Shown here: positions 48,969 through 59,899 of the stretch, piece after piece
Numbering within the stretch: position 1 is the first letter of the stretch
Layout: each line of letters begins with the position of its first letter
NCBI GenBank assembly: GCA_963924555.1
Contig: OZ004584.1
Coordinates: 4,649,001-4,713,000 of the forward strand
Reading direction: 5' to 3'
Length of the DNA: 64,000 bases
Source of the DNA: Crambe crambe
Taxonomy: Eukaryota > Porifera > Demospongiae > Poecilosclerida > Crambeidae
Notes under the pieces: model-generated
Database searches by the model: none
What the model saw: the letters and a program-made list of their open reading frames with translations, nothing else
What the model was told of the DNA's origin: nothing
Made by a program: the position numbers and the translations under genes

Positions 48969-51952
48969 TTGCTGCTAGCTATGTCAAGAAGTAGAGTGGT
49001 TATCATTGCCTCTATTTCTCTACTGCAGTTTGTATTCATCTCAGGACAAGTTACCTCAGAGGTGGTATGTGGTCTAAATGAAACAGCTGAGTTCAGATGT
49101 ACCACTATGCAAGCATTTACTGATTGGCATCTCAACAATGCCACTATTAAAGATGGAGTGGATGGAGATGTGATAAATAGATCTACAGGAAGTGTTCTTC
49201 ATCTATACTGCAGTGCTGGACGAAACAATTCATTAGTCCAGTGTGTTTCTTTTGGTGTTATAATGCCAAACTCAACTCGTTTATATGGAAATCCTTTTAT
49301 TCTTCACATACAAGGAAAGCATACGTAGCTATATTTTTATTGTGAATTAGCTGCTTTATTCAGGATACTTAGAGAGAGTTAGTGATCTGAGAGTCTCCAC
49401 TAACTGTTCTTCCATCATCCTGATTTGGCAGCCTCCCTTCTCCCTGGACATCACTAACACTGACCCAGATATGACATTCTGTGTGGAGGTGTACAATGTA
49501 TCTGAAGGAGAGAGGACTCCACTTCATCACCTTGGACAATGCTCCATTGTGACTCCTCACTACACAATACCTACCAACAACTCTGGACTGATGCTTCACT
49601 ATCAGTTTATAGTCACAGCAGTGAATGTAGTGGGTCGAGGGACTCCTAGTGATCCAAGGAATGTAGAATTTTATGATGGTAATGAAACTAATGGGTACTA
49701 CTTTAGCTAGCTGGTATTATGATTGCTACAGGAATATTCATTTTTGAGGGAGAAATACAATTATTTAATTCTGAACTGGAGCTGAATATATCGTTGGTAC
49801 ATATGTGATTATAATTGATGTCTTTAATAATAATTTTAAATGGTATTCCTTCTATTTCAGGAAACATCTGTATGCTTTCAAGAATTTACTATTCACTTTG
49901 ACTACGATAATAGCAACACACACTGCAGCTGCCCAGCACAAGTTAGCTACCACTGACTTGAATCAGTTGCAGTACCTCATTCTGAACAGTGGTGAGAATA
50001 ACTGCAGCAGATGTTTCAATGCATCTGTAAACAACTATACTGTTTATGTGGAAACTGATGATGGAAGTTTATCTAATGTTATTCTTGTGATGTACTTCCC
50101 AAGAGAAAGCAACCTGACAACGCAAAAGATTATTTCGACTATAATCAGTAAGCAACTGTACCTCTGATAACTAGTCATCGAAATTAGCTTATCATGGACT
50201 TATGTATGTCATATACTATTCTATAGACTCCTCCTCCTCTGAGTATTTGAATGTGATAATTGCTGTGGGTATTGGTAAATGTTATGGTAGAATCGTGTCA
50301 CTGTTATTGTTACCATGAATATCATATTTCCATGCAGTGGTGACCATATTAGCATTCATTCTACTGCTATCAATATTTTCCTGTTGCTATTGGTTACATC
50401 ACATGAAAAATGGTAGCTATTTTATGACAATAATACTTGTCTGTATAGCACTGCAGCTTAGACAGTTGATCAATATGACAGCTATAGCATTTTCAAATTC
50501 ATGACGATTCACTTGTGCTATATGTTATAACACTCCCACAGGCAGGAATCATGGCCAGAAATCATCTGATGAAATAATAGACTTTGAGATACGAACTCAT
50601 GAAAACAGTGCATAGCTATACAGTTATCAAGCTTAAGGATGCTCAAAGAGAAGAGGTATCCATTAGCTACAAGAAGCTAGCTATCTATTATTGATGAACT
50701 CAAAGCAATTTTTACTTTCTTTCCATTTAGCTCCAAATGGCTATCATACATTAATTTGAATGTTTACAATGTATTCTTTTACTATGCATCCCAATGGCAG
50801 CCATTTTGGTGCACAATTTGCTCTATGGAGATTGTGTACCGAAATGGCTGCTGTTGGCATGGTAAAAGGATGTATGCAAATGCTAGCTATATACTTTCCC
50901 AACAAAAATAACATCATAGCTAATATGGGGTGCCGTTTGTCTCGAAATTCAGTCGAGAAGGAGGTGGTGGACATTTACTAAATCTCAACCATGCTCACAC
51001 ACAGGTGTACATTCTCAACCATGTTCTCACACAGGGTGGACATTTACTAAATCTTAACCATGTTCACTCACACACAGGTGCATGTTTAGTAAATCTCAAC
51101 CATTTCACACACTAAGGGTGGGAATTTACTAATTTAGCCATGCTTATAGCTACACAGGGAGTGGGAAATCTCAACCACTCACACACAGGTGGTGGATATT
51201 TAACCATGGTCACACACGCAGGTGCACGTTCAATCATTTCACACAGAGGGGGGAATTTACTAGCTAATTCATTGACAACCATGCTCATTTGGGAAATCTC
51301 AACCACTCACAGACGGGGTGGTGGACATTTACTAAATCTCGACCATGCTCACACACAGGGAGTGGAAAATTTCAACCATGCTCACACGTGCCCATACACA
51401 CAGATGGTGGATGCATTTACTAAATCTCAACCATGCTCACACATAGGGAGTGAACATGTATTAAATCTCATTCATACTCACACACAGGGGGGGGGGGGGG
51501 GGGGGGTGTGAGCATGGTTGGTAAATTCCCACCCGGTACCCTCCCATGTATGAGATTTAGCTAGTAGATTCTCACCCCCTGTGTGAGCATGGAGTGCCCA
51601 TGTAAATTCCTTCTTGATTGAATTTTGAGAAAAATGGCACCCCATAATATTAAGCCAAAGTGTAGTCATGATTCATTATAGAGATCTTCTGAAATGCTGG
51701 CCACTGCTCAAGATAGATAAAATCACCCAGAAATACATGTTCAGTGCATATGCCATTACTAAAGATGTTGGTAAAGTAGAGGTGATGATAGACTAATACC
51801 TACACAGCTACAATTTATTGTTCTCTTTCATGTTTTGATAGCCAGTTTATGCTGAGATTCCTCCTTTAACTCTGAGAGTTGAAGTAGTTGGACCTGATGC
51901 AACATTTTACTCAAATGTGGTTCCATTAGGGGAAGAGAGGAGGAAGCACTAA
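48969..51952 (+). pseudogene. Ig/FN3 receptor unit c, disabled paralogue
   Basis: The unit starts with a signal peptide (VVIIASISLLQFVFISG) and an Ig-like domain (48969-49327), followed by an FN3 exon at 49364-49678 that is nearly identical to unit b. The Cys/Asn-rich exon (about 49861-50150) needs a frame change near 49930-49950. The first tail exon ends at a stop (50613-50615) exactly where unit b reads the tyrosine of SAYTFI, and the next has a TAA at 51718-51720. The last exon still reads VYAEI and FYSNV to a stop at 51950. After the Ig exon the donor GT is GA (CAAGGAAAG). A 0.7-kb foldback element lies in a tail intron. The product could at best be a tail-less receptor; more likely it is a pseudogene. 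Confidence 0.7.
50933..51648. mobile_element. Foldback element with internal minisatellite
   Basis: The outer ends are inverted repeats of about 40-45 bp (ATGGGGTGCCGTTTGTCTC on the left, its near complement on the right). Between them is an array of about ten copies of a 40-50 bp unit with CATTTACTAAATCTCAACC and ATGCTCACACACAGG on the left arm (about 50965-51487), an 18-G run (51488-51506), and a shorter array of the same unit in reverse on the right arm. Arms built of subrepeats are typical of FB/Galileo-type foldback transposons. There is no coding capacity. Confidence 0.7.
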
Positions 51953-52042
51953 TGCCTTGACAAAAGATCATGGTGAGATTGTGCTAAATACTGAGAGGGA
52001 TTGGGATTGAGAACATTCCTTGTCCTCAGAGGTGGAACACAC

Positions 52043-52501
52043 TAGGCCTTGACAAAATTTGCTTAGCAAAATTTGAGCAAAATGGGCAGCCAGAAGAAAA
52101 AAGCAATTCTACAAGCAAAATAGGCTGCCAATTTTGTCAAAAAAAGCAAAATGGGCCAAGAATGAACTTTGACTTTCTGGATTGCTTCCTGCTAATTACT
52201 TCTACGATCTAGATCCAGATCTACTTCCTGTTAGTCCAGCCATCTTCTGCTGCAGCCGAGAGAATCTTTTCAATTCTACAGTGCTTTACAGCTCAGCAGC
52301 AGTCATCTTTGGAAGACTACCTGGAACTCTCTGTTATGTTGCTTGTTTGTGCCTGCATTTTAATTACAGTATGCAAAAAGAAAGCAAAATGGGTGAAAGA
52401 GGGAGCAAAATGGGTGAATAGGAAAGCAAAATAGGTAGATTAATCAAGCATAAAAGCAAAGCAAAATAGGCAGGAAAAAAAGCAAATTTTGTCAAGGCCT
52501 A
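52043..52501. mobile_element. hAT-like MITE with 8-bp target duplication
   Basis: The ends are 22-bp perfect inverted repeats beginning TAGGCCTTGACAAAATTTGC. GAACACAC flanks it at 52035-52042 and 52502-52509. The interior is rich in AGCAAAATGGG repeats, mostly near the right end. This is distinct from the TAGTCTCGC family. Confidence 0.85.
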
Positions 52502-52509
52502 GAACACAC

Positions 52510-54247
52510 ACACTTGTTAATTAAGTGTCTAAATCCATTGATGCAAAACATATAGCTGGCCATCAAGACCCCTATGATGTCCATTATTGATGAATGTCGT
52601 AATGATGCACTGTATATACATGCTATTATATTATATTATAATTATTACTTGATTTATGATTTTGTACTGCAGGAAATGGATAATGAGACTGTTCATGCTG
52701 TCACTCCCATTATATTCAGCTTCATCCTTTCTCTATATATCTCAGTGTCTGCAGTCATCTTATTATGGCATACATGTCATTGTAGTTTCTGTAACTAATT
52801 GTTCTCATCATAACACACCATAATCATAAAATTAATCAGTCACACTATCAATAATTATTGTTCTAATCACACACTAGTATTTAAAAATCCAACTATTATC
52901 ACTATTAAGTTAGGCATTCACACTGTTAAAGTTCATTAAAATCGTTCCACTGACATGCAACTTCATATGCAGATGTGCCAGTATACATCCCTGATATGTC
53001 ATAGCTGAAGTTTTCACCAGTAGCTGTCATGAGTGCACCATCATGCCTGTGTATCTGCTATCTTCACACTTTAAGACCAGGTCAAATCTCATAATATTAT
53101 ACATGTGGAGAATTCAATTAATATTAGCTATTTATGGTGAAAATTAAAATTAAAAAAAGCAAACTCAAAGAGCTATGGGGTTATATACAGTCACTGAAAA
53201 TATTTAAAACAAACAAATAAAAAACGAACAAACAACCAACAGCATGATTCCATGATTTCACTAAATGCATTATAAAATGATTCAAGAACCAGTCATGTAA
53301 CAGTCATGTGATTCATGTTTAGAGTGTTCATTCTATCCCAAACATGTGTGCGATCTGCAGGTGCAAAGAGGGAAGAGAAACCCTGAGATTATTTTCTATA
53401 CTTGGAAGGATTGTAAGATGATTGGTATATAAAGGACACACAGAAAGAGGATCAACCTCTCAAAACAAACACCTTATATGTACACTCTATACAAAATTTT
53501 AACTAGGGCAATGTTCAACATTCAGTTTATTTCCATGACACATACATCATGTAATTAGTGCCGAATGCACCCTGGGAGGCGTGTGCATGTTAGGTGCTAC
53601 ATTGGCTGATGTGACCCATTATATATTATAGAGGAGAGAGATTACAGCTATAGCTAGCTGTACCATACAATGCACAATGAAAAATAAAGTTTATAACTAC
53701 TTATTCCATTATGATACCTATTACGTTTACGTTCCTATTTTAGACATTAATGCATGATCAGCTGTCAATGCTATAGAACTTAGTTTAATCTAGACTCCAA
53801 CATGGTAAGATTCGACCGAAATTGTGTTCCTGCACAAGGACGAGGAAGAGGAACAAGATTTGCTCACTGTCACATGCTATAGAACTTTGTTTAATCTAGA
53901 CTCCAACATGGTAAGATTTGACTGAAATTGTGTTCCTGCATAAGGACGAGGAGGAGGAACAAGACCAAGATTTGCTCACTGTCATAGCACTCCTTTTACC
54001 AGTTCCTCAAAGCAGTAGCCATAAATATACTGAATACCCTCCTTAGAAACAGTATTAGCTGTTAAAGGGAAACGAAATGTCTTGAGACTGCAGAAAGAAC
54101 GCTTTTCCAGCTGGTACCTAGTCGAGCCATTTTTTGTAACCACGCCCACTTTAATCTACTTCCGGTTGCAAATAAATTCGCCTCAAAACGTACACGTACG
54201 GTTTGACTGGACCAGCGTTTCAAGATTCTCTAAAACCGCAGTACAAT
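52510..54247. other. Intergenic stretch with a ~110-bp tandem duplication
   Basis: At about 53770-53870 and 53878-53985 the same block recurs (TTTAATCTAGACTCCAACAT, AATTGTGTTCCTGCA). A 40-codon hydrophobic frame at 52677-52798 (IIFSFILSLYISVSAVILLW) follows a possible acceptor but has no partner exon, so no gene is called. Confidence 0.5.
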
Positions 54248-55060
54248 CTATATGTGTGTACGTACACCAGACACTACCAAAAATACAAAGAATTCAAGTG
54301 TTTCCATCAATCCAGGGAGAGGTGGTGGGCATAGGGTTGAGCCACAGGCTTGATTGCCTCTCCACAGGGTGATGGCAAGACGTTGAAAGAGGTGGCGGGT
54401 GGTTTCTCCTAGTCTCGCAAGCAAGCCGTAGTATATGGAATATTCAGGCTGGCTTGCGAGACTAGGTTTCTCCTGGGGATGAGCCGGTCCTCTGACCCAG
54501 GTGACGGCCAATTCTGCTGATGGTAAGCTCCATCCTCCCAGTGATTCGACAACCATGGGGATGAAGGATACACCTACTGCTCAGCAGGGTTCATTATGAG
54601 CAGTCATCTTCCTCTCCTCTCCTATGCATAAAGCATGGCCTTGGGTGTTGGCGGCAGCAGGCAGGATAGAGGATTGTAGGGTGAAAATGACAGTGGTCTA
54701 GGGCAGCAGGACGACCTCTGCACCAGTTAGGAAGGAAAATGTCAGCTGGACAGCTGTTGGTCCCGGGAATGAGGGAAGGGATTTCCTTCCTTGGGGCGAG
54801 GGCAGCTGACTGGGTGGCAGAGAAGAGAACATCCCGAAGGGAATTGTGACGATGGATCCTGTCTCCGTTACTACCGCATCCCACATAGTGATCTCCAAAG
54901 GAATCCACTATGCCTTCCTTGGCACACACTGAACACTTTGGGTTCTTGCCTGTGATCTTCAATCCCAGCCAATAATCAAGGCACAGGCGGAACTCCCGAT
55001 CATGTAGGTGGAGTCCCAAGGCTGTTGATGAAACAACATTTAGCGGCATGACAGACCCTA
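54248..55060 (-). pseudogene. C-terminal remnant of an RLE-type non-LTR retrotransposon
   Basis: The minus strand reads LGLHLHDREFRLCLDYWLGL, then a CCHC knuckle (CSVC ... GDHYVGC), RIHRHNSLRDVLF, and PADIFLPNWCRGRPAALD, the PD..D core of a restriction-like endonuclease. After a frameshift near 54690 it continues with GHALCIGEE, then VVESLGGWS and RHLFQRLAITLWRGN. This order is that of the end of Pol in R2/R4-like site-specific elements and of many sponge and cnidarian repeats. No reverse transcriptase part remains. A 55-bp MITE is inserted at 54410. Confidence 0.7.
54410..54464. mobile_element. Minimal 55-bp hAT-like MITE
   Basis: The ends TAGTCTCGCAAGC and GCTTGCGAGACTA are perfect inverted repeats; GGTTTCTCC flanks both sides (54401-54409, 54465-54473). 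It interrupts the retrotransposon remnant and adds about 64 bp to it. Its ends match the 425-bp element at 15867. Confidence 0.85.
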
Positions 55061-55157
55061 CCCGGCATGCGCGTATGGGCTACGCCGCGCAAGACTATAC
55101 TGAGCATGCGCGCTTTACATCGCATTAAATTAACAATTTTCTTAGCCCCGCCTAGTA

Positions 55158-55320
55158 CAGGGGTTTTCAGGTTGGTTGACCAGTAGAATTTGCACATGTG
55201 CAAGATAAATTTAAGCGAGCACAATATACTGTCATATAAATGCAATGATCTTAAATTTTGCGAGCACGAATTTAATTCTGCACAGTCGGCAAATTTTGTC
55301 AACCAACCTGAAAACCCCTG
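55158..55320. mobile_element. Tc1/mariner-like MITE, 163 bp
   Basis: 23-bp perfect inverted repeats (CAGGGGTTTTCAGGTTGG...) with TA on each side (55156-55157 and 55321-55322). It lies about 150 bp upstream of the tyrosinase start and could carry or disturb its promoter. Confidence 0.88.
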
Positions 55321-55471
55321 TACAATGTATCTACGGGCCCGCCCCATGGTACACTGAGCATGCGCGCTCGCCCAACAAATCACACTTAAAAGCTGCTGGT
55401 GGACACCGCAGAAAAATTTAATCAGTCTACTTGGGTTTTATAAATCTGATTAGAAGTTTCTCAAGACAACC

Positions 55472-57183
55472 ATGACTGCACAGTGGATGGTGGTAATTTG
55501 CATTGGAGTTTTTTCTCTATCACCTCAAAGTGTTATTTCGCAAATTCCTGCAAGCTGTAGCGATACACAAAGTCTTCGAAATATGGAATGCTGTCCTAAC
55601 AATTGTGGTGGACCAAGTCGTGGTACATGTGCAAACATAGATCTACCATCAAGTTTTAACATGTCTAGTACTGATGTACGTGCAAATTGGCCACACTACT
55701 TCAGGCGAGCATGCAGTTGCAATGGTAACTATGGAGGATACGACTGCAGTAGGTGCAAGTATGGATATTATGGATCAAACTGCATCAAGGATCAAAATTT
55801 TCCACGAAGATCCATTCATGACCTCGATTATTTTGAATGGCATGACTATATTGAAATACTGAACATGACAAGGACTTACCCCTCTGGTTATAAAGTAGTC
55901 TTGAATGAAAGTCGACCTGGTTCCACTAACATCATGACAGTTAACATAAGCCTATATGATTTATTTGTCTGGCGACATCATTATGCTGCTAAAAACAGTG
56001 AATGTAACGGTAAGGCTCTAATTATTACGCACACACATATACACATTTGTGCATGCATGCCTCTCACTGTTTTAAGCTACTGAATTTTGCAGGTATGGAT
56101 TGTCCTAAAATAGACTATGCGCATGAGGCTACTGGATTTCCAACATGGCACCGACAGTTTGTGTTGTGGTTTGAGTGGGAAATTCAATGGATGCTGAAAA
56201 GTATGAGGCATCAGAATTACTATGCCTTCAGGACCCACTACTGGGACTGGCGAAAAGAGACACAGGAGGCCATCAGTGATGATACTGAAATCTTCGTTCC
56301 TAATAGATTAGGAGAGAGGCGAAACAACATAAACAGTCAGCCTCAGGTGCATGGTGATTTGTTTGAAGGTGGTTGGGACACCATTTGCTGGTATAATGGC
56401 AGTGGTAATGTGATAATGCCAAAAGGCACCATATGTGATCCCAGAATAAAAACTGGACCTTTGCTTCGTTGTCCCTTGGCACAAGATGACAAAAAAGATC
56501 CTTGTGATAGATTCAATCCTGACTGGCCTTCTAGAGCTGATGTTGAAAAAGCACTCAGTAAGCAACAGTATGACACTCAACCTTACAATAAACGTGCAAG
56601 TGAAGAGAGCTTTCGTAATTTTATGGAAGGCTTTGACAGTAGTGTCAGCATTGATGACTGTAGAAGCGATCCACTATGCTTATGTGAAGGAGGAATGCCA
56701 CTAAAGCGAAATCTCCACAACTTAGTAAGTACATCATGTATAGCTTAGTGGTATAGCTATGACAGTATTGCTACACAAATGAAAAAATTATTATAATTTT
56801 TGTAGATCCATATCATTGTTGGCATGGTAAATTTGATACCTAATCTTCCCTATGACGTGAAAGGTGTGATGGCTGATGTTGCTGCCTCTCCAAATGATCC
56901 ACTTTTCATCAACCACCATACCACGGTTGACTGTATCCTCGAGGGGTGGCTGCAGCGTAATCCAAATGCTCGGTACCCTGATGATGTTGAGATAAAGGGA
57001 CATCAGAAGAATGGATACATAGTTCCATTCTTCCCGCTCTTCAAGCATAGTGATATGTTCAAAACTGCAGATAATTTTGGCTATTCCTGTGATTTATTTT
57101 CCGGTGGGAATGTAACATTTAACCCATCTGTGCTGATTCATGTTGCAGGGAGCTTAATTCTGAGCATTTTAATGTTTATGTAA
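55472..57183 (+). CDS. Tyrosinase (type-3 copper oxidase)
   Basis: Three exons (55472-56009, 56093-56724, 56806-57183) join in frame to 515 codons. The protein starts with a signal peptide (residues 1-24), followed by a Cys-rich EGF-like stretch (ACSCNGNYGGYDC ... GYYGSNC) near residues 80-110. Copper site A is WRHHYAAK, AHEATGFPTWHRQFVLW; site B is LHNLIHII and FINHHTTVD, so all six copper histidines are present. Tyrosinases oxidise monophenols and diphenols to quinones, for melanin or for cross-linking and defence. The C-terminus is a short hydrophobic segment (LIHVAGSLILSILMFM) with no cytoplasmic tail, suggesting a GPI-anchor signal or a short membrane anchor. Splice sites are canonical. 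This is the most clearly intact host gene in the window. Vertebrate-type tyrosinases have a comparable EGF-like region but a longer tail. Confidence 0.92.
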
Positions 57184-57432
57184 GCAGCAAACTGATATAT
57201 GTAGCTAAGAAATTATTATTGAGTTCTATTGAAAAAATTATTACACTTAATTAAACTTTCTTGTTATACCGGATTATAGTTAGGACGATTTTGTACGTAG
57301 CTGTATATAGCATCAAACCTAATCATTTTGTTGATAATATATTATGGGCGATATCAAAGGGCCACGGCGAGGTATAAATGTCAGAATGCCTGTCATCATG
57401 AATAATGGGCAATAATTATATCTGGACAGGCA
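57184..57432. other. Spacer downstream of tyrosinase
   Basis: AT-rich, no gene. A poly(A) signal is not certain. Confidence 0.4.
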
Positions 57433-57550
57433 AGCTACCATTAACTGAGAACACTGCTTTCCTTTGATCACCACTAAACTGTTAATGTTGGTACTCTTCT
57501 CCTTAACTAGTGTCAGGAGGACTCATCTGACCAACTGGAATCCATTGTAG
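57433..57550 (-). pseudogene. Remnant of an ankyrin-gene first exon
   Basis: The minus strand begins MDSSWSDESS, like the start of the ankyrin exon at 22761, and stays similar for about 115 bp (block GTTAATGTTGGTACT on the + strand) but shifts frame within the first 10-12 codons. It is a truncated copy. Confidence 0.65.
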
Positions 57551-59899
57551 CATAGTTCGGCTTTTAGGAACTATGCTATTTAGCTAGCTATATATACTCC
57601 CAATTTAAGGGGTGTGTGTGAACAAAGAATGGACACCCCAATTGAAGATCGCAATTACTATGCATAGCTAGTGAGTTTATGGCCAGGTCACCACATTCAC
57701 TCCCACTACCCACGAGGTTTTGGTGACAACATTGGAATCTGGAATCCTGCCTAAGCAGCTATAGATGAATATTATTAACTGATGTAGACACACCCCTTAT
57801 AATGGTACAGTGGTAGCTACCTTGAATAAATCTAAAAGAGGAAAATCTCTCAATAAAGACTCTTCCCTTCTATTCTCTACCATCAAAAGGGAGAGTTGTT
57901 GTCACTCCCAAAATGTCTACATTATCCATCAAGTCTTCTTCATTTAAATTATTGAACCAGTTAGACATGTTGAGTCATTATCACTGTCTGCTGGTTCTTT
58001 GGGCGAGTTATCTTCACTGGGTACTGCTACAGAGTCCTCAACTGCTTCTGACACAAGCTGATTAAATTCTTCTGGGTATAGCTAGCTAGCTAATATTATA
58101 AACCTCACAGCTAGGTCATTGTGTCAAGCAGGACTTGCCAAAGAAGACTTCTCAAAGGCAGACAGCACTACACCAAATACTAACAACATGAATAATTCAT
58201 AACCAATTCTAATGGTACAGTAGCCTTTTTGTTTTTTGTCCTACATACTTCTGTCAAATTGTTCATTGTCATTTTGGTTGTTCAAGATACAGCAGATGAT
58301 GTCATTTGGTAAGCTTGCAATATTTAGATATTGAGGTGTGTATCGTATACACATGCTCCACACCCCTAGAGATGTATCATGTATCAATAGATAATGCTAA
58401 GGTATAGTTTGTTTCCACTGCAACATAACCTATCACACTGTTGATTGTTGGAGCTATGTTGACTGCCTGAACCAAATATCTATATGAGTTGACTTGAATT
58501 AACTTGACTCATGAGTTATCTACATGAGTTTACTTGAATTAACTTGACTTGCATGAGTTTGGTTGGGATCCTTGCATATAATTATGATCTTATTTTTAGC
58601 TACCTGATTGAAGCACAGTTTATGCCGCGTTATTGCAGTTTGGGTCTCAATCCCATTATGACAAGCCTAGCTAACCTTGCGTCTTTAATAAGGCACACTC
58701 GGATGATGTGATAGTGCACTCGGCTACATAATGCACTTGTGCACACATAAAGACAAGATATCACTCATAAGCACAATATGCCCCGATGAACAAACTTCGC
58801 CTTGTCCCTTGGAAGTTTACTGACAACAAAGGTTTATTCTCTGTTCAGAGTGAGGTTCCGCCAGGTGTATGTATAGTCCAGCAGCCCCAGGCTCAAACTG
58901 ATGTGAGGGTTTTGGATTATCAACTGATGACACACCCTTGATTCATTTACCACTGTTTTGTCATTCATCAAGGTTGTATTCAAGTACCACCCTTCTTTTT
59001 TCTACCATCAAAAGGGAGAGTTGTCACTCCCAAAATGATCATAAAACAATATCTTCTTCATTTAAGTTGTTGAACCAGTTAGACATGATTACATTGTTAG
59101 AGTCCACTACAATGATGGAGAATAAACTCGATATGAGGTACTAGGGTATGAATAAATTGGTATGCATCTATTCTTGCAATCATTGTGAGCTTGAAAGGAT
59201 GTCCTACCCCCCAAATAATAATGTGGGCTCATTTTGCTTGCCCAATCATTATAGCCACAGAAAAATACATCCTTGCTTACCTGAGTATTTTGTTGCTGAG
59301 TTCTAAACTCATCCTGCATTGTTTTCTAAAGAGGATAGACTACACCCACGAGTCCTTGTTTACCTAAGTAGATGAATACCATGTAAATACTCCCCGACAC
59401 ACCCAAAAAAGTAGTACCCAAAAATGGTAACCACACCTGGTATTCAAGATTATATTTCATTGACCACTGAGCCCATAGTCATTCATCAACACTCAAAAGT
59501 AATGATCATGATTAGACAAAATTAATTCATCTATTGAACCAGTTGGATATGTTTATATTGTTAGAGTCCACCACAATGATGGGGAAAACACGAGTGCTTG
59601 TTCACCTATCATGTAAATACACCCCAAAAGTGGTAGACACACCCCAAAAATGGTAACCACACCAGACCACTGAGCCCATAGTCACAAAGGCATCACCCTT
59701 CTACCACTATAGTTCAACCCCAAAAGTAATGATCAATGTCCATGTAAATGCACCCCCAAAAGTGGTAGATACACCCCAAAAATGGCAACCACACCTGGTA
59801 TCCAAGATTAAAATTCATTGACCACTGAGACCAAAGGCCACTCAAACATCATCCTTCTATTTTTCTACCACCAAAACTCTCACCCGAAAATAATGATCA
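57551..59899 (-). repeat. Duplicated SMARCAL1 3' pieces and short repeats
   Basis: Pieces of the SMARCAL1-like terminal exon recur at about 57935-58075 (reading [11 protein letters not shown], then frameshifted), 59040-59110 and 59520-59590. A reversed segment at 58110-58310 (+) repeats parts of 60.15-60.5 kb and includes VQDTADDVIW with its GTAAGC donor. CCCCAAAA-GTGGTA-type short repeats are common at 59390-59860. No intact gene. Confidence 0.65.

Noticed and set aside
50933..51487. Regular array that might be read as a CRISPR
   Set aside because: Units vary in length and sequence, there are no distinct spacers, and the setting is a eukaryotic intron with foldback ends.
52574..52798. Small frame with a membrane segment at its end
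   Set aside because: There is a possible acceptor, but no partner exon, no homology recognised and no repeat of it in the paralogous receptor unit.
54082..54372. 96-codon + strand frame
   Set aside because: It overlaps the minus-strand retrotransposon remnant and has no recognisable domain.
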